Of a stretch of DNA of 64,000 bases, positions 42,379 through 49,648 are shown one piece after another. This DNA comes from Thermohalobaculum sp039180675 (GTDB taxonomy: Bacteria > Pseudomonadota > Alphaproteobacteria > Rhodobacterales > Rhodobacteraceae): NCBI GenBank assembly GCA_039180675.1, contig JBCDDC010000009.1, positions 1 through 64,000 on the forward strand, in the 5' to 3' direction. The notes under the pieces were generated by a model. The model searched no databases, had not been told where the DNA came from, and worked only from the letters and a program-made list of their open reading frames with translations. The position numbers were made by a program, and so were the translations under genes. Every line of letters starts with the position of its first letter. Position 1 is the first letter of the stretch.

Positions 42379-43059
42379 TCAGGTGCCGGCCCGGACCACG
42401 CGCACATCCGCGATGGAGATCTCGTCTTGGCCGTCCAGAACCAATCGCGCGCCGCCGTCTTCGATCCGTACTTCCGTCACCGTCGCGAACCCACGCGGGA
42501 TCTCGCTTGGCAGCGCGCTGCCGCCCGAGAAACGCTCGATCTGAAAACGATAGAGCCCGGGCTCTGCAGTTTGGCCATTTCCCAGGTCTCCGTCCCAGCG
42601 GATTGTGTCCTCAGACGGGTCGATCGGAATCTGGCCGAGCGGAAGCCCGAGCGCATCGCTGATTGTCAGGAGCGCACTGTCCGCCCGGCCAATCGGGTTT
42701 GCCGCAAGCTCGATCGGGGTTCCCTCGAACGACAGCGCGGATTGCGCCTCGACCTCGCGACCGAGCCACTGGCTTAGCTCGGCGGTCTCGGACCCTTCAA
42801 GCTTCGAGAGCATCTCCGAAAGCGCCTCGTTCGTCGCGATCTGCTGCTCGACGCTGGAGAATTGTGCGAGCTGGGCAACGAACTCCGTCGACTCAAGCGG
42901 CTGGAGCGGATCTTGATTTTCCAACTGTGCGGTCAAAAGTGACAGGAAGGTCTCAAAATCCGATGCCAGCGTCGCCGCGCTGCCTTGCGTCTCGCCGGGC
43001 GTGCTCGTCGTGCTTGCTGGCGTGCTTGCGATGGTGGAAATTGGGGGGGTGGCCTCCAT
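42379..43059 (-). CDS. flgD: Hook-capping scaffold protein FlgD
   Basis: FlgD is the transient cap that guides FlgE polymerisation (226 residues). The FlgD N-terminal signature ASDFETFLSLLTAQLENQDPLQPLESTEFVAQLAQFSSVEQQ is at about residues 32-74, followed by Ig/tudor-like C-terminal domains ending with a strand-rich region. GAGGAG precedes the ATG. It follows fliK by 10 bases on the minus strand, a fliK-flgD pair. Confidence 0.95.
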   Translation of the reverse strand: MEATPPISTIASTPASTTSTPGETQGSAATLASDFETFLSLLTAQLENQDPLQPLESTEFVAQLAQFSSVEQQIATNEALSEMLSKLEGSETAELSQWLGREVEAQSALSFEGTPIELAANPIGRADSALLTISDALGLPLGQIPIDPSEDTIRWDGDLGNGQTAEPGLYRFQIERFSGGSALPSEIPRGFATVTEVRIEDGGARLVLDGQDEISIADVRVVRAGT

Positions 43060-43069
43060 GGCTTTCTCC

Positions 43070-44296
43070 TCAAACTCTCAGGTCGAGGCCGCTTGCGGCG
43101 GCATCGGCGCTTCGTTCTCTTGCGCTGTCCTTGTCGTCTGGACCAGGTTGCACGTCAGATTCGCCCGCCTGTGGGCCGCTTGGACGCTCGAAACCTCCGT
43201 CGCCCTGGCCCGGTTGGCCGAAATCCAGCGAAACATTGCGAAAGCCGGCGTTGGTCAGTTCCCGGTGCAGCATGTCGTTGTGCCGGCGCAACATCTCGGC
43301 GATCTCAGGCCTCTCGCTCGATATCTGTGCGCTAATGCTGTCTCCATCCGCCTGGAGCGTCACGGTGACCCGGCCGAGTTCAGGTGGATCGAGCCTGATT
43401 TCTGTGCGCGCAGCGTCGGCGCGGCCGACCACCTGCGCGATCTGGCCAGAGATGTTCTGGCTCAGGTTGCGCTCCGCACGTGGTGTCGGAGCTGTCACCT
43501 CTTGACGATCAGTGACCACTGACAGCCGGCTGTTGTTTGGAAGATCTGCTAAGGTAATGCTGTCTCGGGCGGCCGGTTCGATCGCGGCCGCATCCGGGCG
43601 TGTTGCGATGGTGTTCTGTGTCGCTATCTTCTCGGATGCCATCTTGTAGCCTGGAGAGTGACCAGTCTGAGGAAGCGGCGAATGACTTTCTGGGGCAGGA
43701 CGTCGTTGCGATCCTTCGGTAGATGCCCTCTGTGCAGCAATCTGGGTGCCGGACGCGTTCACAGTATCGGGGGCCGCATCTCGTGGCTGTGCAGCAGGGG
43801 GGGCTGACGAGGCGGACGCGCGGGGCATCTCCGGTTCAGGAACCTTGGTTGGCCCCTCCGGTCTTGTTGGGATGGTGCTTGAGGGAATGGGTCGATCTGT
43901 GTTTGCAGCGTCCTGTGGACCAGCGGTGGAAATGGTTTTCTGGTGATCGTAGTGGTTGGGTCTGGTCTCAAGGACGGGCTGCGGTAACTCCGCTGGCAGT
44001 TGGTCTTCGGTCACAGCCGGAGGAGCCATGGACGGGCTGGCGGTTGAAAAAGTCTCTGATACATCAGGCCCCTGCGGCCCTGCCGGTTCTTGGGTGCTTT
44101 CGTCGCTTTCTGTGAGGCGGATCAAGTTCTCCAGCGAGCCCGCAAAGGACGCCTCGGCGCCAGCCTCTCCGGTCAGACTTTGGGTCAGGGAAGAAGCCGC
44201 GTCAGGCTCGGCTTGTTCCGTCTCAAGTGTTCCTGTGAGGGCATTGGATACCTGCCCCTTGATCATGGTCAGTGCTGCCGCTGCAGAGAATGTCAC
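43070..44296 (-). CDS. fliK: Hook-length control protein FliK
   Basis: FliK measures hook length and triggers the FlhB switch. It has 408 residues from GTG 44296, chosen because GGGAGG lies 5 bases upstream; ATG 44266 is an alternative. The first 300 residues are Pro/Ser/Thr/Ala-rich and low in conservation, as expected. The C-terminal domain has ARTEIRLDPPELGRVTVTLQADGDSISAQISSERPEIAEMLRRHNDML (about 305-352), the FliK C-terminal signature. Confidence 0.9.
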   Translation of the reverse strand: MTFSAAAALTMIKGQVSNALTGTLETEQAEPDAASSLTQSLTGEAGAEASFAGSLENLIRLTESDESTQEPAGPQGPDVSETFSTASPSMAPPAVTEDQLPAELPQPVLETRPNHYDHQKTISTAGPQDAANTDRPIPSSTIPTRPEGPTKVPEPEMPRASASSAPPAAQPRDAAPDTVNASGTQIAAQRASTEGSQRRPAPESHSPLPQTGHSPGYKMASEKIATQNTIATRPDAAAIEPAARDSITLADLPNNSRLSVVTDRQEVTAPTPRAERNLSQNISGQIAQVVGRADAARTEIRLDPPELGRVTVTLQADGDSISAQISSERPEIAEMLRRHNDMLHRELTNAGFRNVSLDFGQPGQGDGGFERPSGPQAGESDVQPGPDDKDSARERSADAAASGLDLRV

Positions 44297-44341
44297 CTTG
44301 GCCTCCCGGCAATTTCCTGTCCGCACTCTCCACGCCAAGAA

Positions 44342-44356
44342 TTACGTTTATTTTAA
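44342..44356. promoter_or_regulatory. Candidate CtrA box between fliK and flgJ
   Basis: TTAC (44342-44345), 7 bases, TTAA (44353-44356), one base from TTAA-N7-TTAA. It lies in the 109-base divergent gap between fliK (start 44296) and flgJ (start 44406), about 50 bases from each. It is an AT-rich island in GC-rich sequence. Assignment is by consensus only. Confidence 0.55.
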
Positions 44357-44405
44357 CCGCGCGGCTGCATCGTCGGGGGTGTGACTTGAGAGGGAGGCCA
44401 TCTTG

Positions 44406-44720
44406 GTGACGCCCGTTTCCGGCCATGCTGTTTGGCCTGTCGATACCAATCTGCGCCCAGGGGAGCCAGCGGACCGAGCAGCCGATCTCGAACGCGCGGC
44501 CATTGATTTCGAGGCTGTTTTTCTGTCCGAAATGCTCCGGCACGCTGGTCTTGGTCAGGCGCGCGAGGCATTTGGCGGTGGCGCAGGTGAGGAGGTGTTC
44601 TCGAGCCTTCTTACGCAGCAATGGGCGACATCGCTGGCCGAGAATGGTGGGATCGGGCTGGCGGAGCATCTGCTGCGCAGCCTGCAACCTTACGGGGGTG
44701 GCGACTTTGGAGAAGACTAG
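44406..44720 (+). CDS. flgJ: Rod-binding protein FlgJ, N-terminal domain only
   Basis: A 104-residue protein with the FlgJ rod-binding domain: LERAAIDFEAVFLSEMLRHAGLG and GAGEEVFSSLLTQQWATSLAENGGIGLAEHLLRSL. The C-terminal muramidase domain of enterobacterial FlgJ is absent. The start is GTG 44406 or TTG 44403, with GGGAGG at 44392-44397. It overlaps the flgN-like gene by 23 bases if that gene starts at GTG 44698. Confidence 0.9.
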   Translation: MTPVSGHAVWPVDTNLRPGEPADRAADLERAAIDFEAVFLSEMLRHAGLGQAREAFGGGAGEEVFSSLLTQQWATSLAENGGIGLAEHLLRSLQPYGGGDFGED

Positions 44721-45075
44721 ATGGCATCGCCGGATCGCACAGATCGGCCGGGTGCTCGAGACGGAGCGCGGCGTGTTGCGCAGCGGCCGGGTCGCCGATC
44801 TCGGTGCCCTCGCGTCCGAGCGGGAGCGTGTACTCGGCTGGCTCTCGGATCTGCCTGAGACTGGGTCGGAGAAATATCGCCGCGATCTTGCCCGTCTGCG
44901 GGAGAGCGCGCGCCGCAACAGCGCCCTGCTGAAGGCCTATATCGAGGGCGCTCGTTCAGCCCTTGCCACAGTGACGCTAATCGACGAGGAGCAAGCCAAT
45001 CTGGGCGCATACGCGAGGGATGGCAGCCGGATAACGGCACCGACCGCAACTTCCACAACGCGGAAGAAGGCCTGA
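44698..45075 (+). CDS. FlgN-like flagellar export chaperone
   Basis: A 125-residue helical protein following flgJ. The start is GTG 44698 or TTG 44707, both overlapping the flgJ end; no ATG is in frame nearby. It has a long amphipathic helix (RRIAQIGRVLETERGVLRSGRVADLGALASERERVLGWL, about residues 9-47) and a second one (RRDLARLRESARRNSALLKAYIEGARSAL), the pattern of FlgN. It would hold FlgK and FlgL before export. Position and helix pattern support this; sequence identity is not demonstrated. Confidence 0.7.
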   Translation: MATLEKTRWHRRIAQIGRVLETERGVLRSGRVADLGALASERERVLGWLSDLPETGSEKYRRDLARLRESARRNSALLKAYIEGARSALATVTLIDEEQANLGAYARDGSRITAPTATSTTRKKA

Positions 45076-45077
45076 TC

Positions 45078-45935
45078 TCAGAACAAGGATTCGAGATCCG
45101 ACAGCACGATATTCTGCACCCCCGCCGGCCCAAGCCCGCCTGAACCGCCACCGAGCAGGGTGAGGGCGGTGAAGCCAGGTGTGCCGGGTCCAGGTCCGCT
45201 GTTGATCGCCTCTCTGAGCAGGTATCGCTCGATGATCTGGTTGACGCGCTTCGGGTCGGTGAAGATCGCGAGCGAGGTATCGCCAAAGTTAACGCGATTG
45301 CGCTCGCGCAGCTCCTGTTGCTGACGGTCGATGTTGAGTTGGCCGAAGGCCTCCGGCAGGCCGAAAGCGCGCTCGAAGACCCGGCGGACTGGTGGGTCAC
45401 CCATCACCGAGAACCATGCTGTGCCATCTGGGTCGCCCGCGGTTGCATAACGTTGGATCTCGCGCCGGAAATTCAGGGCGATTCGCAGCGTCTCGTCCTG
45501 TGCGCCGACGGCGATCTCGAACTGGCGTTCGGTGTAGGCCGCGGTGATCGCATCGGCGAAACCGATCGTGCTGTTGAGTGGGCCGGTTACGTTTCCGAAC
45601 GCAAACTGCTCGGCAAAGCGGCTGTAGCGGGGATCGACCAGGCGGTTGGCGAAGGATTGCGGGTCGTCCGTGCCCTCCTCGAGGATCTTGCGGATAAAGG
45701 CACCCTTGTTGATCTCCGCGTCGAGACCGAATGCTCCAAGTGCAACTTTTAGCAGCCGACGATCCGCAACCAGTTCGGCAGCAGTCGTCACGCCCGCGAT
45801 GTTCTCGCGGAAATACGTCGTGTCGCGGGTGATCTCCGGCTGGCGGTCAAAGATCGAGCGCTGGGTCGCCTCGGTTCTTTCCAGAAGCCGGAAGCCGAGA
45901 ACGCCGTCGGCTGGAAGAACCGGCTGGAAGGTCAT
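45078..45935 (-). CDS. DUF1217 flagellar-cluster protein
   Basis: A 285-residue protein without signal peptide or TM. It begins GFRLLERTEATQRSIFDRQPEITRDTTYFRENI and contains ALGAFGLDAEINKGAFIRKILEEGTDDPQSFANRL (about residues 67-101), matching DUF1217, a family found in alphaproteobacterial flagellar clusters. It overlaps flbT by 4 bases, so it belongs to the flaF-flbT-DUF1217 transcript. Molecular function is unknown; a secreted or regulatory flagellar role is likely. Confidence 0.85.
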   Translation of the reverse strand: MTFQPVLPADGVLGFRLLERTEATQRSIFDRQPEITRDTTYFRENIAGVTTAAELVADRRLLKVALGAFGLDAEINKGAFIRKILEEGTDDPQSFANRLVDPRYSRFAEQFAFGNVTGPLNSTIGFADAITAAYTERQFEIAVGAQDETLRIALNFRREIQRYATAGDPDGTAWFSVMGDPPVRRVFERAFGLPEAFGQLNIDRQQQELRERNRVNFGDTSLAIFTDPKRVNQIIERYLLREAINSGPGPGTPGFTALTLLGGGSGGLGPAGVQNIVLSDLESLF

Positions 45936-46339
45936 GACGGCCGCGCCAAGGACAGCAGGTGATCCTCAAGCGGCATCAGGGCCCGCAGGCTGCGAAGCGC
46001 CTGGTAGAAACTGTCCTTATCGAGCGCCTGGCGCGCCCGGGTGAGGTGGCGCTTCGACTGGTGATCGTCGAAGATGGAGGCGAGCTGAGCCAAGCCGGTT
46101 TCGATCTGCACCCGGGCCTCATCCGGATCGGCCTCACCGGCGACGACCATCTGCGCGATGTAGCAGACCCGGCGGACCGGGGTGTTGGCATCGCTGGGGT
46201 CGATCGCGTCCCTAAGGCGCAAGACATTTGAGCCTGGCGTCAGGATATTCAATTGTGTGCGTTTCGCGCCATTCTCGAGCGCGGCCCCATTGATCAGGAA
46301 GCGCTCATTCGGGCGAAGTTTTAGTATCAGGCCGGGCAT
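45932..46339 (-). CDS. flbT: Flagellin mRNA regulator FlbT
   Basis: FlbT (135 residues) is the post-transcriptional regulator that, in Caulobacter, binds the flagellin mRNA 5' leader. Signatures are LILKLRPNERFLINGAALENG and VCYIAQMVVAG followed by SLRALMPLEDHLL. It overlaps flaF upstream by 13 bases and the DUF1217 gene downstream by 4. Confidence 0.95.
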   Translation of the reverse strand: MPGLILKLRPNERFLINGAALENGAKRTQLNILTPGSNVLRLRDAIDPSDANTPVRRVCYIAQMVVAGEADPDEARVQIETGLAQLASIFDDHQSKRHLTRARQALDKDSFYQALRSLRALMPLEDHLLSLARPS

Positions 46340-46716
46340 GTCGCCGAATCCTGTTTCTGGCTGAGGCCGCGCATCACGGCCATGTTGATATCGATCAGCG
46401 CCTCGGGCGTCTCGTCACCGTCCAGAACCTTGCGCGTATGGGCACGGGTGAATTCCGACAGGTAGACGAGGCGTGCTCTCAGGAGATCCGGCAGCCCGTT
46501 GCGTTCGTCGGCAACGTCGGTCGCGATCACACTCCAGAGCCGGAGGTTGAGATGCAGCGCCTCGGCGAGACGGGGGAAATCCTCGCGGCCACGGAGCGCT
46601 GCCTGGCGCAAATCCCGCGTGATCTGGGCGAAGGCTTGATATTCCATCTGCCTTGGCGACTTGGTCGAGGCTTCTGGAGCGCCGTAATTGGCGCGAGCGC
46701 GGCGGGCCGGATCCAT
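46327..46716 (-). CDS. flaF: Flagellar biosynthesis regulator FlaF
   Basis: FlaF (129 residues) acts with FlbT on flagellin synthesis and secretion in alphaproteobacteria. Signatures are RQMEYQAFAQITRDLRQA, LAEALHLNLRLWSVIATDVADERNGLPDLLRARLVYLSEFTRAHT (about residues 50-95) and INMAVMRGL. It is 100 bases downstream of the flagellin gene and on the same strand, separated by a strong terminator. Confidence 0.95.
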   Translation of the reverse strand: MDPARRARANYGAPEASTKSPRQMEYQAFAQITRDLRQAALRGREDFPRLAEALHLNLRLWSVIATDVADERNGLPDLLRARLVYLSEFTRAHTRKVLDGDETPEALIDINMAVMRGLSQKQDSATCPA

Positions 46717-46782
46717 GTTCTTTCCTCAGACTGCTCGGGTGGGGACGGAGCTGAACTGTTTCTCATTGCCTTTGGCAAAGAG

Positions 46783-46808
46783 TCCGGAGCCGGCGAACCG
46801 GCTCCGGA
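46783..46808 (-). terminator. Flagellin terminator with UUCG tetraloop
   Basis: Read on the minus strand, TCCGGAGCCGG, TTCG, CCGGCTCCGGA forms a perfect 11-base stem closed by a UUCG tetraloop, 8 bases after the flagellin stop, followed by CTCTTTG. This is a very stable hairpin that should end or protect the 3' end of the flagellin message. Confidence 0.85.
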
Positions 46809-46816
46809 AAACTGGC

Positions 46817-48028
46817 TTATCGGAACAGAGCCAGGATCGACTGCGGTGCCTGGTTCGCGATCGACAGCGACTGCGTCGCAAGCTGCTGCTGAACCTGAAG
46901 TGACTGCAGACGAGCCGAGGCCTCTTCAAGATCCGCATCCACCAGCGATCCGATGCCGACGTTGAAGTTGTCGATCAGGGTTTGCTGGAAGTCGGCCTGG
47001 ATCTGCACCCGCGCTTGCGTCGTGCCGATAGCCGCAGAGGCGTCGATCACGGTGTTGATCGCCGCATCGACGAGAGCGATGTTGGCGGTCTGATCACCCC
47101 CGGCACTGACATTCAGGCCACCAAGGCTGGCAAGGCTGCCTGCGTCGTTTGCGGTGACTTCGGCCGTAATCGTCCGGTCGACGGCACCTGTGCCGTTGTT
47201 GTTGAAGACGATCGTGCCACCGGTGCTGGTCGCATCGAGGATCAGGCCATCGATACCGAGCGCCTGGATCCCATCGCGAAGCGAAGAAGCCAAGACGGTC
47301 GCGGTATCTGCATCGGCAACGTCCGCTGCCGAGACAACAACGCTCGCGGTTTGATCTCCGATCGTGATGGAGATCGTGTCACCAGCTTGCAGGTTCGTGT
47401 CATCAATCACGATTTCTTCGCCGCCTGCGACGCCGGCGGAGACCGTGAACGACGCGTTGTCCGCGTTTGTGGTGACACCATCCGAACCGGCCAGTCCGCC
47501 TCGAACGCTGCCAGCGCCAGAGGTGTTCAGGTTCGTTGTCGTCAACGAGATGCTTGATGTTGAGACGGCACCTGCGGCATCACGATCAAGCGAGGCCAGG
47601 ATGCTCAGACTAGCGGTCGAACCATCGAGCAGGTTCGTACCGTTGAACTGTGCGGCATCCACAACCGACTGAACCTGACCGACCAGCGAGGTGATCTCGT
47701 TCTGGATGGTGCCAGGATCAAAACCGGCCTCACCAGCCTGTACGACCAGGCCGCGGACATCGTTCAGAATGTCCGAAATCGTGTCAGTTGCATTTGCAGC
47801 CACGGCAAGGCTCGATGCGCCCAGATCCAGCGAACCCTGGATCGCTTCAAAACCTGCAACGTCGGACCGAGCGACCTGGCTAATCGCGAAGATAGCCGCG
47901 TCATCAGACGCCGAGCCGATCGCAAGACCGGTCGAGATCTGATCCTGAACTTCGTTCAGGTTCCGGTTGATGCCACTGAGGGTTTGCAGAGCGACCAGCG
48001 CTGCGTTGTTTGTCAGAATGCTACCCAT
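46817..48028 (-). CDS. Flagellin
   Basis: The filament subunit (403 residues). The N-terminal D0/D1 begins MGSILTNNAALVALQTLSGI and includes ISTGLAIGSASDDAAIFAISQ. A variable central region of about 180 residues is rich in Thr/Ser/Ala/Asp. The C-terminal core ends with LQVQQQLATQSLSIANQAPQSILALFR. Monocistronic, with its own leader and terminator. It is the only flagellin in the window. The usual symbol could be fliC or flaA. Confidence 0.96.
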   Translation of the reverse strand: MGSILTNNAALVALQTLSGINRNLNEVQDQISTGLAIGSASDDAAIFAISQVARSDVAGFEAIQGSLDLGASSLAVAANATDTISDILNDVRGLVVQAGEAGFDPGTIQNEITSLVGQVQSVVDAAQFNGTNLLDGSTASLSILASLDRDAAGAVSTSSISLTTTNLNTSGAGSVRGGLAGSDGVTTNADNASFTVSAGVAGGEEIVIDDTNLQAGDTISITIGDQTASVVVSAADVADADTATVLASSLRDGIQALGIDGLILDATSTGGTIVFNNNGTGAVDRTITAEVTANDAGSLASLGGLNVSAGGDQTANIALVDAAINTVIDASAAIGTTQARVQIQADFQQTLIDNFNVGIGSLVDADLEEASARLQSLQVQQQLATQSLSIANQAPQSILALFR

Positions 48029-48272
48029 AGCTTTTCCCTTTGTGCTGGCGGCGCTTTAACGCCGCTGTTTCACGGATCCGGATTTTCCGGAAAGCCTCGC
48101 AGGTTCAGCGAGAGCCAAAGCTGAAACTTCCAGCCCGGCCGGGACCATCCTGGTCGCTGATCGGGACCATGGACGACAAACCCTAACAATTGGTCTCTGA
48201 ACCCAAGGCATTGCGGGGAAGCCAAAAAAGCGCCAAATTCTGGGTGGTGCTCCGGATCTGGCGGGCCTGATC
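48029..48272 (-). promoter_or_regulatory. Flagellin upstream region with two leader hairpins
   Basis: This 244-base region precedes flagellin (minus). Two hairpins are close to the start: GCGGCG/CGCCGC at 48048-48065 (loop TTAAAG on the transcribed strand), ending 20 bases before the ATG, and TCCGGA/TCCGGA at 48077-48091 (3-base loop). AAGGGAAA is the ribosome site. A GG-N10-GC element at about 48219-48237 resembles sigma-54 promoters but its -12 part is poor. The hairpins are candidate FlbT targets. Confidence 0.5.
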
Positions 48273-48980
48273 TCAATTCAGGGCGGCGATCTCAGCCTCT
48301 TCGACCTCATCGTCTTTTTCCGACGCGGGCGGCTTCGGGAAGGCTCGGAAGTACCCCGTGCCGACCGCGTTACCGGTACCATTGATCTGAAGCGCATAGT
48401 TCCCGGTGAAGCTCTGCGTCTCAGGGTCGAGCATGTCGATGGCGAAGTCGAACTGGGTCACCACATTCCCGATGACGACCCAATTACAATAGAAGGGATC
48501 ATGGGCGAGCGTTACGATGCCGCCCTCCTTGACTTCGAACTGTCCGTCTGCGTCAGGGCAGACCGGCGGGATCAGATTGACGGTCACGTCGAAATCCGTC
48601 TCGAATTCGGGGACGCCGTTCTCGTCAACAGAGACTTCATTGAACTCTAGCCCGCGGACCTCCATCACCAGGGGGAGGAGGAGGCCGCCGAGGCCGAACG
48701 CCTTGAGGCTCGGCAGGTCGTCGCTGCATTGCCCCGTCTCGCGATCGGCTTCGCAGAGGACATAGGCGCGGGTCCCATCCTCCTCCGGCAAGAGCGTGGC
48801 GACAGCGTTCAGGATCTGGTCATTTGTGAGCTCGGTTACGGGTTCCGGCACGCCATCCGTCCGCTTTTCAGGATCGGCCAAGGTAACCGGCACCTCTGTG
48901 ATCAATGTGCTCGCGCAGCCGGATGCTGTGTGAGAAAGCAAAAGTGGTAAAGCTATTTTTTTTATCGTCTTAAAAGACAT
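48273..48980 (-). CDS. Uncharacterised lipoprotein next to a marR gene (235 aa)
   Basis: A type II signal sequence (MSFKTIKKIALPLLLSHTASGC) gives lipidated Cys22. The mature part is acidic, with ILNAVATLLPEEDGTRAYVLCEADRETGQCSDDLP, a beta-rich middle, VCPDADGQFEVKEGG and a C-terminal acidic tail. Besides Cys22 the mature part carries several further cysteines, which could form disulfides. No family is recognised. A palindrome at 49069-49092 upstream matches one before the marR gene, so it is probably regulated by that protein. Confidence 0.75.
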   Translation of the reverse strand: MSFKTIKKIALPLLLSHTASGCASTLITEVPVTLADPEKRTDGVPEPVTELTNDQILNAVATLLPEEDGTRAYVLCEADRETGQCSDDLPSLKAFGLGGLLLPLVMEVRGLEFNEVSVDENGVPEFETDFDVTVNLIPPVCPDADGQFEVKEGGIVTLAHDPFYCNWVVIGNVVTQFDFAIDMLDPETQSFTGNYALQINGTGNAVGTGYFRAFPKPPASEKDDEVEEAEIAALN

Positions 48981-49068
48981 ATCTCATCTCCTTTTGGTGC
49001 GGATCGACCCGCTCGGTCATTTTAGGCCGAGGCCTTGCATCCAGCACCTGCAAGGAGGATGATGGATC

Positions 49069-49092
49069 ATAAACTTGCATATACAAGTTTAT
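49069..49092. promoter_or_regulatory. Palindromic operator before the lipoprotein gene
   Basis: ATAAACTTG / CAAGTTTAT arms (9 bases each, perfect) around CATATA. The core TTGCATATACAA is one base from the core of the palindrome at 49552-49573. It lies between the marR stop and the lipoprotein start (89 bases upstream). Confidence 0.75.
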
Positions 49093-49105
49093 AGGTAGAA
49101 AAATG

Positions 49106-49537
49106 CTAGTCGGTGTCTAGAAGCTTGTTCATGCCGCGGCGAAGGTCGGGCCATGCTTCGGGCTCTAGACGGCCAAGCGCCTCGGCCTGTGCGGCCTCCC
49201 ACAACGGCATGGCTTGGTCGAGAAGCTTCAAACCTGCCGAGGTGATCTTAATCAGGCGGACGCGACCATCCTTTGGATTGGATGCGATTTCTATCGCACC
49301 CCGAGCAACGAGTGGCTTCAGATTCCGGTTCAAGGTGCTGACATCCATCCCGAACGCCTTGGCGAGATTGGTCTGCGCAATCGTCTCTCGCCGAGAGAGC
49401 GCTACGAGGGCAGAGAACTGAAACGATTTGAGGTTGAGCGGCCTGAGCGCGTCTTCATAGCGCCGGGTGACAACCCGGCTCAGCCGACGTAAGTGCAGCG
49501 CGACGCAACTATTTTCCGGCTCGAAAAGATCATCCAT
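49106..49537 (-). CDS. MarR-family transcriptional regulator
   Basis: A 143-residue winged-helix protein. Helices before and after the recognition region include SFQFSALVALSRRETIAQTNLAKAFGMDVSTLNRNLKPLVARG (about residues 39-81), the MarR helix-turn-helix, then the wing AIEIASNPKDGRVRLIKITSAG and a C-terminal dimerisation helix. MarR proteins usually repress their own and neighbouring genes and are relieved by small phenolic ligands or oxidation; one Cys (Cys10, in NSCVALHLRR) is seen. No clear ribosome site precedes ATG 49537. Confidence 0.92.
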   Translation of the reverse strand: MDDLFEPENSCVALHLRRLSRVVTRRYEDALRPLNLKSFQFSALVALSRRETIAQTNLAKAFGMDVSTLNRNLKPLVARGAIEIASNPKDGRVRLIKITSAGLKLLDQAMPLWEAAQAEALGRLEPEAWPDLRRGMNKLLDTD

Positions 49538-49551
49538 AGTAGGAGCTTAAT

Positions 49552-49573
49552 GTTGATTGCATATGCAATCAAC
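49552..49573. promoter_or_regulatory. Perfect palindromic operator before marR
   Basis: A perfect 22-base palindrome with half-site GTTGATTGCAT, centred between 49562 and 49563, ending 14 bases from the marR start. Its core TTGCATATGCAA closely matches the site before the lipoprotein gene, which points to autoregulation. Confidence 0.85.
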
Positions 49574-49598
49574 TAAACGAAATAGAGGCACTTGGCCG

Positions 49599-49636
49599 CC
49601 ACAACAGAGCGACCTTTGTGGGTCGCTCTGCTGTGG
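49599..49636 (-). terminator. rpoD terminator hairpin
   Basis: A 16-base stem with one mismatch (49599-49614 with 49621-49636) around a 6-base loop, 12 bases after the rpoD stop codon on the minus strand. It separates rpoD from the marR promoter. Confidence 0.8.
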
Positions 49637-49648
49637 CAGGCAAAAGTG

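Noticed and set aside
48219..48237. Sigma-54-like GG-N10-GC element before flagellin
   Set aside because: The -24 part is acceptable, but the -12 part (TGGCT rather than TTGCA/T) is poor, it is about 190 bases from the start codon, and no other convincing copy was seen in the flagellar promoters.
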